Notes: a model not told the origin generated them from the sequence alone. 64,000 bases of DNA from Stieleria varia (GCF_038443385.1 NZ_CP151726.1:5208001-5272000), one strand, 5' to 3'. Counted from the first letter of the stretch, positions 37,783-46,836 are shown. A program made the numbers and translations.

Positions 37783-38061
37783 GAGAAAAAATGTCTCGCA
37801 AGATCGCCTGCCTGTCTAGCGGGCTGTTGATTTGGCGCGTCACGCAATCCTTGTGAGCCGATGGCGCTAGCCACGGGCCTTGTGAGCCGATGGCGCTAGC
37901 CACGGGCTTCGAAGGGTTCGATCATGACCATAAAGCCCGCGGCTATCGCCGTCGGCTCACTCAATCAACGGGACTGCACAAAACCGACTCAATACGTCAT
38001 CTTAACAAGTGCCGTTTTTGACAGAATCCTCACGCAGTCCAGCAATCCCCGGCAACGCGAC
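37783..38061. other. Intergenic region with gtgagccgatggcgctagcc repeats
   Basis: 279 bases between divergent mch and def. Two direct copies of gtgagccgatggcgctagcc begin at 37853 and 37881, and an inverted partner ends at 37960, forming a large palindrome. The def promoter must lie close to 37960-38061. Confidence 0.65.
37853..37960. repeat. Palindromic repeat related to the tandem-array hairpin
   Basis: Two direct copies of a 26-base unit and an inverted, slightly diverged copy (gcccgcggctatcgccgtcggctcac). The cgctagcc...gggc core resembles the 27-bp arms of the 8714-9535 array. Confidence 0.7.
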
Positions 38062-38646
38062 ATGGCCCTCGACATCATCATGCATCCCCACCCGACCCTG
38101 CGGTATCAGAGCAAGCCGATACGGCGGGTGGATGCCGAATTACGCAAGATTGTCGACGAGATGTTTGACTTGATGTACGAATCCAGCGGCGTCGGACTTG
38201 CGGCCAACCAAGTGAACTTGCCGCTCAAGCTGTTTGTCGCCAACCCGTCTGGGGTTCGCGGGGACGGCGAAGAATTTGTTGTCATCAATCCGGAAATCCA
38301 ACGCCCCAAAGGCAGCGAAGTAGCCGAGGAGGGTTGCTTGAGTCTGCCCGGTGTGCTGGGAGATGTGAAACGCCCCAAGTCGATTCAGTTGAGTGCTTAC
38401 GATTTGAAGGGAAACGCGGTGGACGTGACCGTGGATGGATTCCTGGCGCGAGTCTTTCAACATGAAATCGATCACCTCAACGGCATCATGTTCTTTGATC
38501 GAATGGCCGATGATGCTTTGGCGGAGATCGCGGGCAGGATCCAAGAGTTCGAGCTGGATTTTCGCTCCCGTCAGTCCGCCGGCGGCTTGGCGGACGATGC
38601 GACTTTGTTGGCTGAACTGACTCAATGGACCGACAAGTACGCGTGA
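38062..38646 (+). CDS. def: Peptide deformylase
   Basis: The 194-residue metallohydrolase removes the formyl group from new proteins. The start is ATG 38062 (MALDIIMHPHPTLRY); a longer frame adds 46 residues of repeat-derived sequence. All three signature motifs are intact: G-V-G-L-A-A-N-Q-V (about 46-54), E-E-G-C-L-S-L-P (Cys about 95) and Q-H-E-I-D-H-L-N-G (the two His and Glu about 138-142). fmt follows after 84 bases, so the deformylation/formylation pair is together as in many bacteria. A REP hairpin lies in that gap. The C-terminal part is somewhat longer than the E. coli enzyme. Confidence 0.96.
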   Translation: MALDIIMHPHPTLRYQSKPIRRVDAELRKIVDEMFDLMYESSGVGLAANQVNLPLKLFVANPSGVRGDGEEFVVINPEIQRPKGSEVAEEGCLSLPGVLGDVKRPKSIQLSAYDLKGNAVDVTVDGFLARVFQHEIDHLNGIMFFDRMADDALAEIAGRIQEFELDFRSRQSAGGLADDATLLAELTQWTDKYA

Positions 38647-38654
38647 GGTGAGGT

Positions 38655-38692
38655 CAGGGTATGTCAGCCTGGAAAGGCTGACGTACGAGTGA
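38655..38692. repeat. REP-like hairpin between def and fmt
   Basis: A single tatgtcagcctggaaaggctgacgta unit (gtcagcct/aggctgac arms), related to those at 25905-26012. It could reduce read-through into fmt. Confidence 0.75.
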
Positions 38693-38730
38693 CTGACTTA
38701 CTTTTTCCCATTCCCAGCGGAGCGGACTGC

Positions 38731-39684
38731 ATGCGATTGATTTTGATGGGCACCGGACCTTTTGCGGTACCTTCCTTTGACGCCCTCCGAGCAGCCGGTC
38801 ACGAGATTGCATTGGTCGTGACCAAACCCGAGCCGCAGGTCCGTAGTCGCAAAGGACCGCCGCCGGCACCGGTTCGCCAATGGGCGACGGAGAATGACTT
38901 GCCCGTGTTCGACCCGGTCAGCATCAATGAGTCGGATGCGATCTCGCACATCACATCGCTGCGTGCGGACTTGCTCGTCGTTTGCGACTACGGGCACATT
39001 TTGGTCTCCGGCGCTTTGGCAGCGGCCCCGCTGGGCGGGATCAATCTGCACGGTTCGTTGCTGCCCGCCTACCGAGGCGCCGCACCGGTTCAGCGAGCCC
39101 TGCTCAGCGGCGATCGCGTTACCGGTGTCACGGTGATCCACATGACGCCCAAGCTCGATGGTGGTCCTATCTTGGCGTCAGTGGAGACCCCGATCCGAGA
39201 CGATGAAACCGCCGGTGAATTAGAAACACGTCTTTCTGAACTCGGCGTTGCGATCACGTTGCGATCGGTCGAAATGCTGGCACAGTGGGATCGACAGAGC
39301 GAGATCGGAGAACCGCAGGATCCGGCGAAAGTCAGCAAAGCCCCACGGTTGAACAAGGCCGAGGCAAACATCGACTGGACCCGCACGGCACGTGAAATCG
39401 ACTGCCTCGTCCGCGGCATGCAGCCCTGGCCGGTCGCCTTCACTCACGTGGCGACCCACCCGGACAAGCCACCGGTGCGGCTGGCGATCTTGGAGGTCGA
39501 AGCGGTTGAGGCCGATACATCCGGTCTCCAGCCGGGCCAAATACTCGGCGATGGAAACTTTTCTGTCGCGGTGGGTGATGGTGCGATCGCCGTCAAAAGG
39601 CTGTGTCCTGCGGGAAAACGCGAGATGGGAGGAGAAGAGTTTCTGCGTGGACATCAGCTCGGCCGTGGAACACCGCTGTCGTGA
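38731..39684 (+). CDS. fmt: Methionyl-tRNA formyltransferase
   Basis: The 317-residue enzyme formylates initiator Met-tRNA with 10-formyl-tetrahydrofolate. ATG 38731 (MRLILMGTGPFAVPSFDAL) is the normal family start; the frame from 38689 adds 14 residues. The catalytic region has the family's N-L-H-G-S-L-L-P-A-Y-R-G-A-A-P (about 107-121; Asn and His catalytic) and the late aspartate in T-P-K-L-D-G-G-P-I (about 141-149). The C-terminal OB-like domain starts near 210. It is the partner of def. Confidence 0.96.
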   Translation: MRLILMGTGPFAVPSFDALRAAGHEIALVVTKPEPQVRSRKGPPPAPVRQWATENDLPVFDPVSINESDAISHITSLRADLLVVCDYGHILVSGALAAAPLGGINLHGSLLPAYRGAAPVQRALLSGDRVTGVTVIHMTPKLDGGPILASVETPIRDDETAGELETRLSELGVAITLRSVEMLAQWDRQSEIGEPQDPAKVSKAPRLNKAEANIDWTRTAREIDCLVRGMQPWPVAFTHVATHPDKPPVRLAILEVEAVEADTSGLQPGQILGDGNFSVAVGDGAIAVKRLCPAGKREMGGEEFLRGHQLGRGTPLS

Positions 39685-39806
39685 AACCGGAATCAGCAGG
39701 TTTGGTTTCAAGATGTAACGATTGTCCGGCCGATACGCATTGCAACGACTATTCTCGTTCCGCTTTTGCACTGTTGACGCAGTTTCGACTGGAAGGCACC
39801 CAAGCC

Positions 39807-40043
39807 ATGAGCCGCACCACCAAACCTGGACCGATTGCCCGAACCGCCGCGATGCTGATTGTCGCTGGAGGATTGCTGGCCAGCACCGGGTGTCAAGTCT
39901 CGATGAACGGCCAGAACCTGCCAAGCCCCTACTATTTGCAGGACGACATCCAGTATTTCCCAGCCGGGCCAGAGTTTAAACTCAGCCGTGAAGCTGCCGC
40001 GCTGCGGGCCGCAAGGGCTCAGGAGAAACTGGATCGGCAGTAA
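39807..40043 (+). CDS. Small lipoprotein
   Basis: The 78-residue product starts at ATG 39807, behind GGAAGG about 10 bases upstream; the longer frame from 39603 overlaps fmt. It has a charged start, a hydrophobic helix (about 14-26) and a lipobox A-S-T-G-C (Cys29). The mature part carries Y-Y-L-Q-D-D-I-Q-Y-F-P-A-G-P-E-F-K-L-S-R-E-A, which I associate with small conserved planctomycete lipoproteins. It ends with an Ala/Arg/Glu-rich helix. Function unknown. It lies behind fmt but is probably transcribed separately. Confidence 0.75.
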   Translation: MSRTTKPGPIARTAAMLIVAGGLLASTGCQVSMNGQNLPSPYYLQDDIQYFPAGPEFKLSREAAALRAARAQEKLDRQ

Positions 40044-40051
40044 CGTCCAAG

Positions 40052-40166
40052 TAGTCTGGGACAGCTAGAAGTTAGGGTTTGCCGACGTGGATCTTGCCAA
40101 AGATCCCACCGCTACAGGATCTTTAACAAGATCCACTACCCTAAAGATAAGTTGTCCCAGACCACT
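40052..40166 (+). repeat. Palindromic element with ctgggac/gtcccag ends, copy 1
   Basis: The element begins tagtctgggacagc and ends gttgtcccagaccacta. Inside it holds ggatcttgccaaagatccc and gatctttaacaagatcc hairpins. The second copy is at 41596-41724. Confidence 0.75.
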
Positions 40167-40189
40167 AAGTACTTTCTGCTGAGTCCCGT

Positions 40190-41350
40190 TTGGATCCTGC
40201 TCCCATCAATCCGTATCAAGCACCTCAACCGTCCGTTGAGGTGCCGACACTGGAACGTCTGCTCGGCTCCGAACCGCTACGGTTTGAGTTCACGCTGACG
40301 GACCAGGGTATCCGACGCGCGTTGCGAACCACTCAAATCCGCCCGGAGATCATCAATCTACGCGGCGGCTGCGGATTTCTTGCCATTGTGCCACTCGCGT
40401 TCCTCACGTTCGCACTCTTGGTCGGCGGCACAAGCCTGTTGATGCTCGGATTCACCATCGTCATTTTTTCGATGAGTGTCTTTCCGACGCTTTATTTGAT
40501 GCGCACGCTGGTCAAAGCACACCAGCATATCACGGGGCCGGCTCGTGGTTGGATCGATGCGACATCGCTGCATATCGAGCAAGCGAACCAGACACGCATC
40601 ATGTATTTCGATGCATTGGTTTCCGCAAAACACTCTCAGGACTGGTGGGCGCTGTCTTTCGAACAGACCCGCAGCCAAATGGAGTTCTTGCCCCGGTCCG
40701 CGTTCACCGATCAAGGTCGACTGGAGGACACGATCACAGTCGTTGATCAGTTGATGCCGGACACGAAACCACAGCCCGTGGACCTGCGTCGATTGGAATT
40801 GCCGACAAGGCCTCTGGAATTCACGCCGGGTGACAACGCGATCCTCTACTCTGGCAAACTCTACATGGAGGATTTGGTCAACACCGAGTTCATGTCGATC
40901 AACCGGAGGGCGGCTAAGATTTCATGGTTCATCGTGCTGCTCATCTTGATCGCAGCGATTGTGATCAGTGTGACGCTTGGCGACAGTTTTTTTACCGCAC
41001 TCACTGCAGTGGTTTACGTGTCGGTATTCTTGCTGCTCATCGTCAGAGCATACCTCAAGATCCGCAGAGCCAAGAAACACAGCCGCGACGACACCCAGGA
41101 CAAACAGATCGTGTGGTGTTCCCGCGGCTGGTTTGACGCTGACGGCATCGTGTCCTCCACGATCTCCGGTGAATCCAAAACGAAATGGGCTCACTTCACC
41201 AAAGCCGAAGTGACTGATCGCGTGATCGCATTGCAGAGTCCATCGCCCAGAGCTTGGCATCTCTTTGGCCGAGATCAATTCGAAAACGACGAGCAGTGGG
41301 GCAACGCGACTGATTTGGTTCGAAACAGCGGCTTGTTGATTGAATCGTAG
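40190..41350 (+). CDS. Membrane protein with two transmembrane pairs and YcxB-like segments
   Basis: The 386-residue protein starts with TTG at 40190; the ATG alternatives are well inside. N-terminal N-P-Y-Q-A-P-Q-P is typical of small planctomycete membrane proteins. It has two pairs of transmembrane helices (about 63-100 and 245-283), each followed by a soluble segment (about 110-225 and 295-386). The segments after each pair resemble one another and contain tryptophan/phenylalanine-rich YcxB-like stretches (HSQDWWALSFEQTRSQMEFLPRSAF; WAHFTKAEVTDRVIALQSP). The architecture is an internal duplication. No catalytic function is inferred. Confidence 0.7.
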   Translation: MDPAPINPYQAPQPSVEVPTLERLLGSEPLRFEFTLTDQGIRRALRTTQIRPEIINLRGGCGFLAIVPLAFLTFALLVGGTSLLMLGFTIVIFSMSVFPTLYLMRTLVKAHQHITGPARGWIDATSLHIEQANQTRIMYFDALVSAKHSQDWWALSFEQTRSQMEFLPRSAFTDQGRLEDTITVVDQLMPDTKPQPVDLRRLELPTRPLEFTPGDNAILYSGKLYMEDLVNTEFMSINRRAAKISWFIVLLILIAAIVISVTLGDSFFTALTAVVYVSVFLLLIVRAYLKIRRAKKHSRDDTQDKQIVWCSRGWFDADGIVSSTISGESKTKWAHFTKAEVTDRVIALQSPSPRAWHLFGRDQFENDEQWGNATDLVRNSGLLIES

Positions 41351-41397
41351 GTAGGTCACTCTTGACCGAACTGGTGCACTTAGGCAGGAAAGAGTGA

Positions 41398-41530
41398 CTA
41401 GTGCATCGTCCAGTCTTAGAACGTGGGTTCGGTAGATGAGCCGTTTTGGCGTTAGCCACGGTTTTCGTGACACAACCGTGGCTATCGCCAAAACGGCTAA
41501 CCCCAAAATCAAGACCGGACGATGCACTAG
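41398..41530 (-). repeat. 133-bp palindromic element, copy 2 (inverted)
   Basis: The same element as 7662-7794 and 57716-57848, in the opposite orientation, again 133 bases between CTAG ends. The inner part reads ttagaacgtgggttcggtag first, and the loop reads cgtgacac. Confidence 0.85.
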
Positions 41531-41595
41531 TGCATGGGCGCCTGTCACCACGACGCAAGTGGTAGTATCGACTTGGTTTACGTTGAAAGTAGGAC

Positions 41596-41724
41596 GTTAG
41601 GTTTTGCCGATAGGGGATCTTGCCAAAGATCCCACCGCTACATGATCTTTAACTACCCTACAGATATGCTACAGGATCTTTAACAAGATCCACTACCCTA
41701 CAGATATGTTGTCCCAGACCACTA
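41596..41724 (+). repeat. Palindromic element with gtcccag end, copy 2
   Basis: Begins gttaggttttgccgataggg and ends gttgtcccagaccacta, as at 40071-40166, with an extra internal gatctttaactaccctacag repeat. The left terminus (tctgggac) of copy 1 is missing. Confidence 0.7.
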
Positions 41725-41845
41725 GCCTAGTGATCTCACCGGTCGCCTTCTTTGTCATTGGCGTCGAATTGACAACAATCATGCGCTCTGCTCGACTAAA
41801 ATCTCTGTCAGTCGACCCTCTGCCCCTCAATTTCGGACCAACATC

Positions 41846-43390
41846 ATGCGACTCGGGATCTGTCTGCTCCTGGCCATTGCTGCCACTTGTCTGTTTGTAA
41901 ACAGCTCCAACGCTCAAGGCCTGGACTCGGCCAAGCAATCGGTTGTCGCTTTCGACATCCAGATCGCCAAAATCCGCAGTGGATCTCTGGCGCAAAAAAT
42001 GCACTTTGACGACATGATCGCCGAAGCTCAGCGTAACCAGCGAATGAATGAAGTCGACCTGACCAAGGTTGACCGAATCATCGGCTCGGTCAGTGCACCT
42101 GAAGGTATCGCTGCCGTTGCCGGAATGGGGCGTGGCGATAATCTCCCGATGGACTTCTTTGTGAGAATTCTGTTCAGCGATGCCGCTGGTGCAGAAAAGA
42201 TGTATCAAGAGTTCCTGGGTAAGAGCAAAGTCGTGGAAGCCAATGGACGCACTTTTCTGAGACCCAAAACGGAGAACGATCCACAGAACATTTCGATTTG
42301 CCGCATCGACCCCAAGACGATCGAGTTTGGTACCGATGGATACGTGATGCAAACCACACGAAACTTTCGCACCGATAAGCTAACAGCGACCTGGAACGCG
42401 ATGCCCAACAGCCCCGTGCGTGTTGCCGTGGACTTGGATGGCGCTCAAGCGTTGATTACAGAAGCCGTTGCGATGGCACAGCAGCAGTTGCCGCCCCAAG
42501 CGATGATGTTTGTGGACATGGTGACCAAGATGTCGACGCTCAGCATCGTCGCAGATCCCGATGACAGTCCAATGTTGTTGTTGACCACGACCGGTAAAGA
42601 CGCCGAAGCAGCCACAGCGATAGAAGCCACACTGAACGGAGTCCTGGGTATGGCTCGCGTCGGTGGCCAACAAGCCGTTGACTCGATGAAAGAGTCGGAT
42701 CCCGAACTGGCAGCAGCCGGAGCCTCCATCTTGGCAAGCCTGCAAGCAAAACGAAATGACTCTGTCGTCACAGTCGAAATCCAACGTCCTGCGGGATTGG
42801 AGGAAGCCTTGTCGGCAGCGATCACCAAAGCACGAGGCACGGCCCAACGAATGAAGGGCATGAACGACGTCAAACAAGTCGCTTTGGCGATTCATAATTT
42901 CGAAGCCTCCTATGGCCGACTGCCATGGGCGCCCTTGAACGACCAAAGCGATGATTTGAGCTGGCGGGCCAGGGTGTTGCCGTTTGTGGAGCAAGCCCGC
43001 TTGTACGACCAGCTGGACATGACGAAGGGAGCTGCCGATGCGCCCAACAGCCAATTTGCCGATCAGATGCCGATCGTGTTCGGTGCGGACGGATCGCACT
43101 CAGGCATCTACACGGTTTCTCACGACGTGATGCCGAGTCGATTTCGTGACATCATCGACGGCATGTCCAACACGATCATGTTGATTCAAACCGATGGCGA
43201 CGTGCCGTGGCTGAAAAAGGGTGATTTGACGATCGATGAAGCCGTCACCGTGATCACTTCGTTGCCACCGGGACAATCCGTCAACGTCGGCTTCTACGAC
43301 GGCAGCGTCCGGGCGATGGACTCCAGCGCCTCAGCCGACAACCTCCGCGCGATGATGACCTACAACGGCAAAGAAGTCATCGAGTTTTAG
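41846..43390 (+). CDS. DUF1559 protein with Sec signal and no prepilin leader
   Basis: The 514-residue secreted protein has a Sec-type signal peptide (LLLAIAATCLFVNSSNA-Q), not the prepilin leader seen in the protein at 6053. A first half of about 330 residues has no domain I recognise. The second half holds DUF1559 elements: VKQVALAIHNFEASYGRLPWA (about 347-367), LSWRARVLPFVEQARLYDQ and the FYDGSVRAMD terminal motif (about 486-495). Such split versions may be periplasmic relatives of the pseudopilin-like proteins. No operon partner; repeat elements precede the gene and a REP-like hairpin follows its stop. Confidence 0.82.
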   Translation: MRLGICLLLAIAATCLFVNSSNAQGLDSAKQSVVAFDIQIAKIRSGSLAQKMHFDDMIAEAQRNQRMNEVDLTKVDRIIGSVSAPEGIAAVAGMGRGDNLPMDFFVRILFSDAAGAEKMYQEFLGKSKVVEANGRTFLRPKTENDPQNISICRIDPKTIEFGTDGYVMQTTRNFRTDKLTATWNAMPNSPVRVAVDLDGAQALITEAVAMAQQQLPPQAMMFVDMVTKMSTLSIVADPDDSPMLLLTTTGKDAEAATAIEATLNGVLGMARVGGQQAVDSMKESDPELAAAGASILASLQAKRNDSVVTVEIQRPAGLEEALSAAITKARGTAQRMKGMNDVKQVALAIHNFEASYGRLPWAPLNDQSDDLSWRARVLPFVEQARLYDQLDMTKGAADAPNSQFADQMPIVFGADGSHSGIYTVSHDVMPSRFRDIIDGMSNTIMLIQTDGDVPWLKKGDLTIDEAVTVITSLPPGQSVNVGFYDGSVRAMDSSASADNLRAMMTYNGKEVIEF

Positions 43391-43576
43391 TAGTGGTAGG
43401 TCATGCTCTGCATGACATAAACCTGTGTCGGGCTTGCTATCGTTTGACCCGTAGCCGAAGGCGTAGGAAGCACCACCAACAGGATTGCACCGCAGCGTCA
43501 TAAGCCGCGTCCGCCTACGCCTTCGGCTGCGGGTCAAACGCAGTGGTCGGTCATGCTCTGCAGGACCGACCACCGC
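43391..43576. repeat. Palindromic region between convergent genes
   Basis: Contains gtaggtcatgctctgcatgac (43396-43416), the facing ggtcatgctctgcaggacc (near 43551-43569), and the complementary pair cgtttgacccgtagccgaaggcgtagg / cctacgccttcggctgcgggtcaaacg. The region probably folds into a long hairpin that separates the two convergent genes. Confidence 0.75.
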
Positions 43577-44842
43577 TTACCTTGCATCGATGACTTCGAT
43601 TCTTGGTTCGGCCAAGTACACGATCGGCATGTCGCCGGTGTCGGTTGTGAAGTAGGGAATGTGATAGATGCCACATCGAAGTTGTCCGCCGCCGGTCGGG
43701 TCGACTTGTTGCCATCCGGTTTCTTCGCGATAGAACTCGGCCCAGATGTGTCCGGCGCTGCCGTAAAACCAACCGCCAATCTGTCTGCTGGGGACACCGG
43801 CGGCGCGAGCCAGGGTGACGAAGCAATCGGAGAAGTCCCAGCAGTGACCGAAACGCTGGTTAAGAACCTGCAGTGTTCCCCATCGTGACCCGGTTTGCCC
43901 GGAGTACTTGAGGTTTCGGCCGGGGGCGAGCCATTGCAGAATCGCCATGGCTTTGGCGCCATTGGAGTCTCGACCGGCTGTGATCTGTTTGGCAAGTTCA
44001 ACGATCTGAGGTTCATCGGCCGGCCAAAAAGTTGTAGCTGCGGTCATTTCGCGTCCGGGAGGCTCGCGTTGTTGCGTCAGCCCGGTCATGCCAACGGTCA
44101 CGTCCATCGCGGTCGTCACATAGGGGACGCCGTAACGCTGTGGCGGTTCAGGAAACGTGTAGTGGACAGAGCTGCCGCCAGCGGTCGCGCCGGAGGACTC
44201 TGGCTCAAAGAGGTAATCACTAGCGACTGGGTTGGAAGCGGGTTTTCTAAGTTTGAGTGAATTGCCAAAGGTGAATTGTTGGGCAAGTTCGCCGATTTCC
44301 GCTGCGGCATTCTCATCATCCTCCGTAGCGACCGACGCGAATTCTTGGAACAGTGGGTTGCAAGCCATGTAGTCGGCTTTTTCAATCAAGGCCAGTTGAG
44401 CCGTCACCCGGTATCGCACTTGATTGGGTTTGGGCAACAGGCCCAGCTCATACGACGTCTTCAACGCCAACGCTTCATCGGCATCTTGGCCGACGTATTC
44501 GACCACCGTCGTTCCTTTCTTGACACAATACGGATAGGGCTTCAGTTTCAATAGCGCCGAATGAATCGCGTCGGCATCGGCAGCCGTAACAGCTGTGAAC
44601 GCATTGACTTGGATAGTTCGCCCGTGCACGCGCAAGACGGTGTTGGAGAGTCGATTGACGTTACCGCCAAATTTTTCTCCGATCATTTTGGCTTGATCAG
44701 TCGGAATGGCCAGCGATCGGGAAACGAACACGCCCGGTGGCAAACCGCTAAAAATGGATTCCGTGGGTGGATCGCATCGAGCGGGTGTGATGATCGAAAG
44801 CACCAGGGCGATGGCGAACAGAGTTGAGAGAGGTTTTGGCAT
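43577..44842 (-). CDS. Secreted transglutaminase-like cysteine protein
   Basis: The 421-residue protein has a signal peptide (LFAIALVLSIITPARC-D), which may also be a lipobox-like site. The C-terminal transglutaminase-like domain contains the Cys-His-Asp triad at about Cys334 (F-G-H-C-W-D-F), His365 (G-H-I-W-A-E-F) and Asp381 (Q-V-D-P-T). Upstream is a roughly 220-residue region without recognised domain. Transglutaminase-like proteins of this type act on peptide bonds or crosslink proteins outside the cytoplasm; the exact activity is unknown. It is divergent from the isomerase gene at 45078. Confidence 0.85.
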   Translation of the reverse strand: MPKPLSTLFAIALVLSIITPARCDPPTESIFSGLPPGVFVSRSLAIPTDQAKMIGEKFGGNVNRLSNTVLRVHGRTIQVNAFTAVTAADADAIHSALLKLKPYPYCVKKGTTVVEYVGQDADEALALKTSYELGLLPKPNQVRYRVTAQLALIEKADYMACNPLFQEFASVATEDDENAAAEIGELAQQFTFGNSLKLRKPASNPVASDYLFEPESSGATAGGSSVHYTFPEPPQRYGVPYVTTAMDVTVGMTGLTQQREPPGREMTAATTFWPADEPQIVELAKQITAGRDSNGAKAMAILQWLAPGRNLKYSGQTGSRWGTLQVLNQRFGHCWDFSDCFVTLARAAGVPSRQIGGWFYGSAGHIWAEFYREETGWQQVDPTGGGQLRCGIYHIPYFTTDTGDMPIVYLAEPRIEVIDAR

Positions 44843-45077
44843 CGGATTATGTTTTATTGGTCGTCAATCGGGGGTCTTTCAGCATAACAGAGTCGTGATG
44901 ACCGGACTTCAGGCGATTCGAGAAGACTCGCTTGAGCGGGCGTGTGTATACTGGAGCGAATAGCGAATTCCAGGGCATGCTGGCTGGGCCAGGTTGAATC
45001 GAGCCGACACAATTGGGCCGACACAATGGGGCCGAGTCTGAGCATCCGCCAAACTTTCCCCTGAATCTAAAACCAAC
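44843..45077. other. Divergent intergenic region
   Basis: 235 bases between the transglutaminase and isomerase-like genes. A tandem ggccgacacaat repeat (two copies near 45003-45030) is visible. Both promoters must be here. Confidence 0.4.
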
Positions 45078-45956
45078 ATGAAACGACGTCATTTCCTTGG
45101 GGCTGGTGCGGTCGCCACCCTTGCACTCGCAAAGCCTGGTTTCTTGTACGCGTTGGATGCGGACAATGTCTATCGAAAGAACATCGGGATTCAACTTTAC
45201 ACGCTGCGGAATCAGATCAACGCCGATGTCAAGGCGACCCTCAAAGCGGTCGCCGATGCCGGGTACCGTCAGGTGGAACCGTACGGATTTCCCAATGCCG
45301 TGCCGATGATCCAGGCGGCTCGCGACAACGGCATGGAAATTCACTCCAGCCACTTTGACTGGGACAGCGTTGTCAATCCGGATGACAAAGGTGTTCGCCC
45401 GTTTTCAGAGATCCTCGATGCGGCCAAAGACGCCGGGCTGACTCATTTGGTGGTCCCCTATTTGGCCGATCGAAATCGCAAGAATCTGGACGACTACAAA
45501 CTGCTGGCCGAGAGATGCAACAAAGGGGCCGAGGAAGCAAAGAAGGCGGGCATCCAGCTTGCCTACCACAACCATGCGTTTGAATTCAAACCGATGGATG
45601 GCGGTAAGACAGGCTACGACGTGATGATGGCTGAGTTTTCCGACGAGATGAAATTTGAAGTCGATGTGTTTTGGGTCGAGGTCGGCGGGCACAACCCGGT
45701 CGACCTGATCGGCAAACTGAAGGGCCGTGTGTCGCAATTGCACCTCAAAGATTTGAACGCATCAGTGAAGACACCGAATTTTGGTTCGGTACCCAACGAA
45801 GCGTTTGAGGAACTCGGCGACGGCGTGATCCCGATGGAGCCGATCATCAAGGCAGCAGCCGACGCAGGCGTCACGCACTGTCATGTCGAGCAGGATCAAT
45901 CGCCCGATCCGCTGGCAAGCATTCGGCAGAGCATCGACTACCTCAAGACGCTGTAG
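45078..45956 (+). CDS. Sugar phosphate isomerase/epimerase-like TIM-barrel protein (secreted)
   Basis: The 292-residue protein has a twin-arginine-like leader (M-K-R-R-H-F-L-G-A-G-A, hydrophobic to about 25) and an AP-endonuclease-2/xylose-isomerase-like TIM barrel. Motifs include I-G-I-Q-L-Y-T-L-R (about 36-44), Y-H-N-H-A-F-E-F (about 156-163; His/Glu metal-site candidates) and Q-L-H-L-K-D-L (about 216-222). H-C-H-V-E-Q-D-Q near the end also fits the metal site. Planctomycetes have many exported versions, probably acting on carbohydrates or inositols. The exact substrate is unknown. A 17-bp direct repeat follows the stop. Confidence 0.88.
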   Translation: MKRRHFLGAGAVATLALAKPGFLYALDADNVYRKNIGIQLYTLRNQINADVKATLKAVADAGYRQVEPYGFPNAVPMIQAARDNGMEIHSSHFDWDSVVNPDDKGVRPFSEILDAAKDAGLTHLVVPYLADRNRKNLDDYKLLAERCNKGAEEAKKAGIQLAYHNHAFEFKPMDGGKTGYDVMMAEFSDEMKFEVDVFWVEVGGHNPVDLIGKLKGRVSQLHLKDLNASVKTPNFGSVPNEAFEELGDGVIPMEPIIKAAADAGVTHCHVEQDQSPDPLASIRQSIDYLKTL

Positions 45957-45963
45957 CGTTCGA

Positions 45964-45997
45964 GTGGTTTGTCAGCCCAGGTGGTTTGTCAGCCCAG
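45964..45997 (+). repeat. 17-bp direct repeat
   Basis: gtggtttgtcagcccag occurs twice in tandem (45964-45980 and 45981-45997), overlapping the end of the zinc-ribbon gene, whose stop (45989-45991) is in the second copy. Confidence 0.75.
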
Positions 45998-46342
45998 GTT
46001 GGCTCGGTTCTGCATCATCATCGACTTCATGAAATCCGGCACGGCTCCGATGTAGCAATCGCAGTGACTGCAAACCGATGCCGATGCGGAAACGGATACG
46101 CCGCAACGGGTACATGGACGCATCAACTCGGTCTCCGAGGGTGCGGTATGACTTGGAGGTGGGGTTCCCAGAATTCGGACCACAGCGGTGTCTGAGACCT
46201 GCTGCTTGTAGGTTTCACCAAAAATGAACTTGCTCTTGCATTTCGGGCAAGCGATTTGTTTGCCGATCAGTTGAGCCGGTCCTCGCAGTTTGTGTCCATT
46301 GGGACAATCGCATGTGAGTTTTTCATCGGTGGGTCGTACCAT
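45989..46342 (-). CDS. Small zinc-ribbon protein
   Basis: The 117-residue cytoplasmic protein is assigned from ATG at about 46342; a longer frame from 46396 begins with TTG and adds 18 residues. Three cysteine sites are visible: C-D-C near the N-terminus, C-P-K-C (about 31-34) in a zinc-ribbon context, and C-T-R-C ... C-S-H-C-D-C in the second half. Two ribbons or rubredoxin-like knuckles are therefore likely. Weak GGGAA lies upstream of the ATG. Planctomycetes have many short proteins of this zinc-ribbon type. Function unknown. Confidence 0.7.
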   Translation of the reverse strand: MVRPTDEKLTCDCPNGHKLRGPAQLIGKQIACPKCKSKFIFGETYKQQVSDTAVVRILGTPPPSHTAPSETELMRPCTRCGVSVSASASVCSHCDCYIGAVPDFMKSMMMQNRANLG

Positions 46343-46836
46343 TCTTGTTCCCTTTCCCGTGTTTGTGATCGGCCGAAGGTGAGTGCAAAGCATCAAACTC
46401 AGCCTGTTGTCTTACGATGGTCCGTCATGATCGACTGGAGCATGAATCATTGGTGCCCGTTCAGGTCGCATGGCATCGCCAAGTCATCGGATTTTCTGTT
46501 CGCTGAGAATCGTAGGATCTTGGCAATTCCGCCATCCGCGTCCCTTCGCCACAGGGCGATCGAAGCGAGAAGGGGCAATTTCTGATTGTTTTGTATCCAG
46601 TGATTGAACCACACAAGCCAAGGCTTGTTTCGAAAAGAAATCGGGCGATCAAAGCGATTGTTTTGGGAAGTTTTCCTGTTTCACGCTTTTCCCCTCCTTT
46701 TCGTGCCCTCTGCAACAGTCATTCACGCGTCAGCAACATCTCTCGCTTTTTCCCGCAGCGGTTTTCGTGGTAGAATGCACTCGTCGAAACGTGACACATT
46801 GCCCCAGCCAAATTGCTCCCGTCGAGGATCCCCCCG
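46343..46836. other. Intergenic region before the cytochrome gene
   Basis: About 490 bases with no supportable gene, palindrome or terminator. Both divergent leaders must be here. Confidence 0.4.

Larger units (their letters stand above)
41351..41845. other. Intergenic region with two repeat elements
   Basis: 495 bases: the 133-bp palindromic element (41398-41530) and the second ctgggac element (41596-41724) occupy most of it. About 120 bases remain as promoter space for the next gene. Confidence 0.7.
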
